DNA from: a virus
IMG/VR virus record: IMGVR_UViG_3300035698_009773
Coordinates: 1 to 33,086 of that record
DNA: 33,086 nt
Reading direction: 5' to 3' (one strand)
Below the pieces are notes generated by a model. The model ran no database searches. It was not told where the DNA came from and was given only the letters and a program-made list of their open reading frames with translations. Positions 32,551 through 33,086 of the stretch are shown here, piece after piece. Position 1 is the first letter of the stretch. Every line of letters starts with the position of its first letter. The translations under genes were made by a program, and so were the position numbers.

Positions 32551-33086
32551 ATGTTTGATAACATCAAAACAAATGAAAACAAATTTGATAAATTTGTCAA
32601 TAAAGATACACCAAAGAAGTTCATTTATTATCCAAGTTTATCTTCGGGTAATAGTTGTTCATGGTTAGTGAATGATTACCATTTACCAAATGGGACACCA
32701 ACGAGATTTTGGAGTGAAGAGTTTAAAAAAATTATGCCCGAGTTTTACCACCCATATTTTTTAGTATCAGCAGGACACAGAATGGGTGATATGGATATAA
32801 CTAAAAAATTAGGGTTGGAAGATTCATTAGTAATTGGAGATAGTGGAGGGTATCAAATATCAACGGGTGCAATTAAGTTTGATAAGGCTAAACGCCAGCA
32901 AATTTTTGAATGGTTAGAAAATAACAGTGATTTAGCTATGAATTTGGATATCCCACCTCGTGAAAATTACGATGGGAAATTCAATGAAGCATTAGATATT
33001 TCAGTTGATAATTTTAGATACTTTGCAGATAGACAAACAGGAAAAACAAAATTTCTTAATGTTATTCAAGGAAATAATTTCAATGA
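32551..33086 (+). CDS. dpdA: DpdA/TGT-like DNA deazaguanine transglycosylase, 3' end cut by window
   Basis: 178 codons are visible. G-D-S-G-G-Y-Q-I-S-T-G matches the D-S-G-G-F-Q catalytic motif of tRNA-guanine transglycosylases, N-L-D-I-P-P matches the second aspartate region, and N-V-I-Q-G-N matches V-Q-G. The N-terminal part (F-I-Y-Y-P-S-L-S-S-G-N-S) is not that of queuine Tgt. Together with folE, queD and queE in the window this points to DpdA, which exchanges guanine in DNA for a 7-deazaguanine. No tRNA-specific C-terminal part can be judged. It continues past the edge. Confidence 0.75.
   Translation, partial: MFDNIKTNENKFDKFVNKDTPKKFIYYPSLSSGNSCSWLVNDYHLPNGTPTRFWSEEFKKIMPEFYHPYFLVSAGHRMGDMDITKKLGLEDSLVIGDSGGYQISTGAIKFDKAKRQQIFEWLENNSDLAMNLDIPPRENYDGKFNEALDISVDNFRYFADRQTGKTKFLNVIQGNNFN

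Noticed and set aside
1-33086. Reassignment of a stop codon (TAG or TAA as sense) across the genome
   Set aside because: Both codons end many well-defined genes at the expected place, and only one odd TAG and one odd TAA are seen, so a general code change is not supported.
1-33086. tRNA or rRNA genes
   Set aside because: No cloverleaf or ribosomal sequence could be recognised, and the intergenic gaps are too short to hold a tRNA except at ~13.34-13.44 kb, which shows only a small hairpin.

Overview
The window is one gene-dense stretch of a tailed phage genome. It is about 30% G+C by eye, and every convincing gene is on the + strand. Gene content places it in the T4-like myoviruses: gp26-like baseplate protein, tape measure, tube/baseplate proteins, hub, gp32-like SSB, RecA/UvsX, gp41-like helicase, Rnh/flap nuclease and a gp43-like DNA polymerase. 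The host cannot be named. A-rich start regions that often lack a Shine-Dalgarno, low G+C and a B12-dependent ribonucleotide reductase suit an uncultured aquatic phage, possibly of Bacteroidota, but that is inference.

Layout. 1-2.1 kb and 3.2-3.4 kb hold four small proteins sharing an N-terminal leader (MKKSELRKIIKEEIKKLxE type) that ends in L-x-E, resembling the capsid-targeting peptides of T4 internal proteins. 2.1-11.9 kb is the tail/baseplate module: gp26-like protein, a small overlapping gene, tape measure (frame broken near its start), a probable tube-baseplate junction protein, a LysM/gp53-like protein, a hub fused to an M15 peptidase, and an unknown tail protein. 12-13.9 kb holds a PolA-like polymerase with an eroded exonuclease domain and an unknown gene. 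13.9-23.3 kb is replication and recombination: SSB, a recombinase broken into two genes, flap nuclease, helicase and an intein-containing class II ribonucleotide reductase. 23.3-24.7 kb holds a DNA methyltransferase and two unknown small genes. 24.7-33.1 kb holds QueD, QueE and FolE, the family B polymerase, a QueD-like T-fold protein, two glycosyltransferases and the start of a DpdA/TGT-like transglycosylase cut by the right edge.

The main discovery is the recombinase at 14.7-17.8 kb. Its coding sequence carries two inteins only seven residues apart. The first is a 150-aa mini-intein. The second is split so that its N-terminal half is just 17 residues, with an EDxHD-type homing endonuclease gene lying between the two gene halves. 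This is a 'fractured gene': active recombinase would need one cis- and one trans-splicing event. A third mini-intein lies immediately before the catalytic thiyl-radical cysteine of the ribonucleotide reductase.

The second theme is DNA modification. FolE, QueD and QueE make 7-carboxy-7-deazaguanine from GTP, and DpdA would place a deazaguanine in phage DNA. A divergent QueD-like protein and two glycosyltransferases next to dpdA hint at a further, possibly sugar-bearing, step.

Several core genes are interrupted: in-frame TAG in the recombinase C-extein, in-frame TAA in the flap nuclease, no ATG for the family B polymerase, and frameshifts in the tape measure and probably in the gene before SSB. 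Either the source sequence carries errors or these are real recoding or decay events; raw reads would decide.
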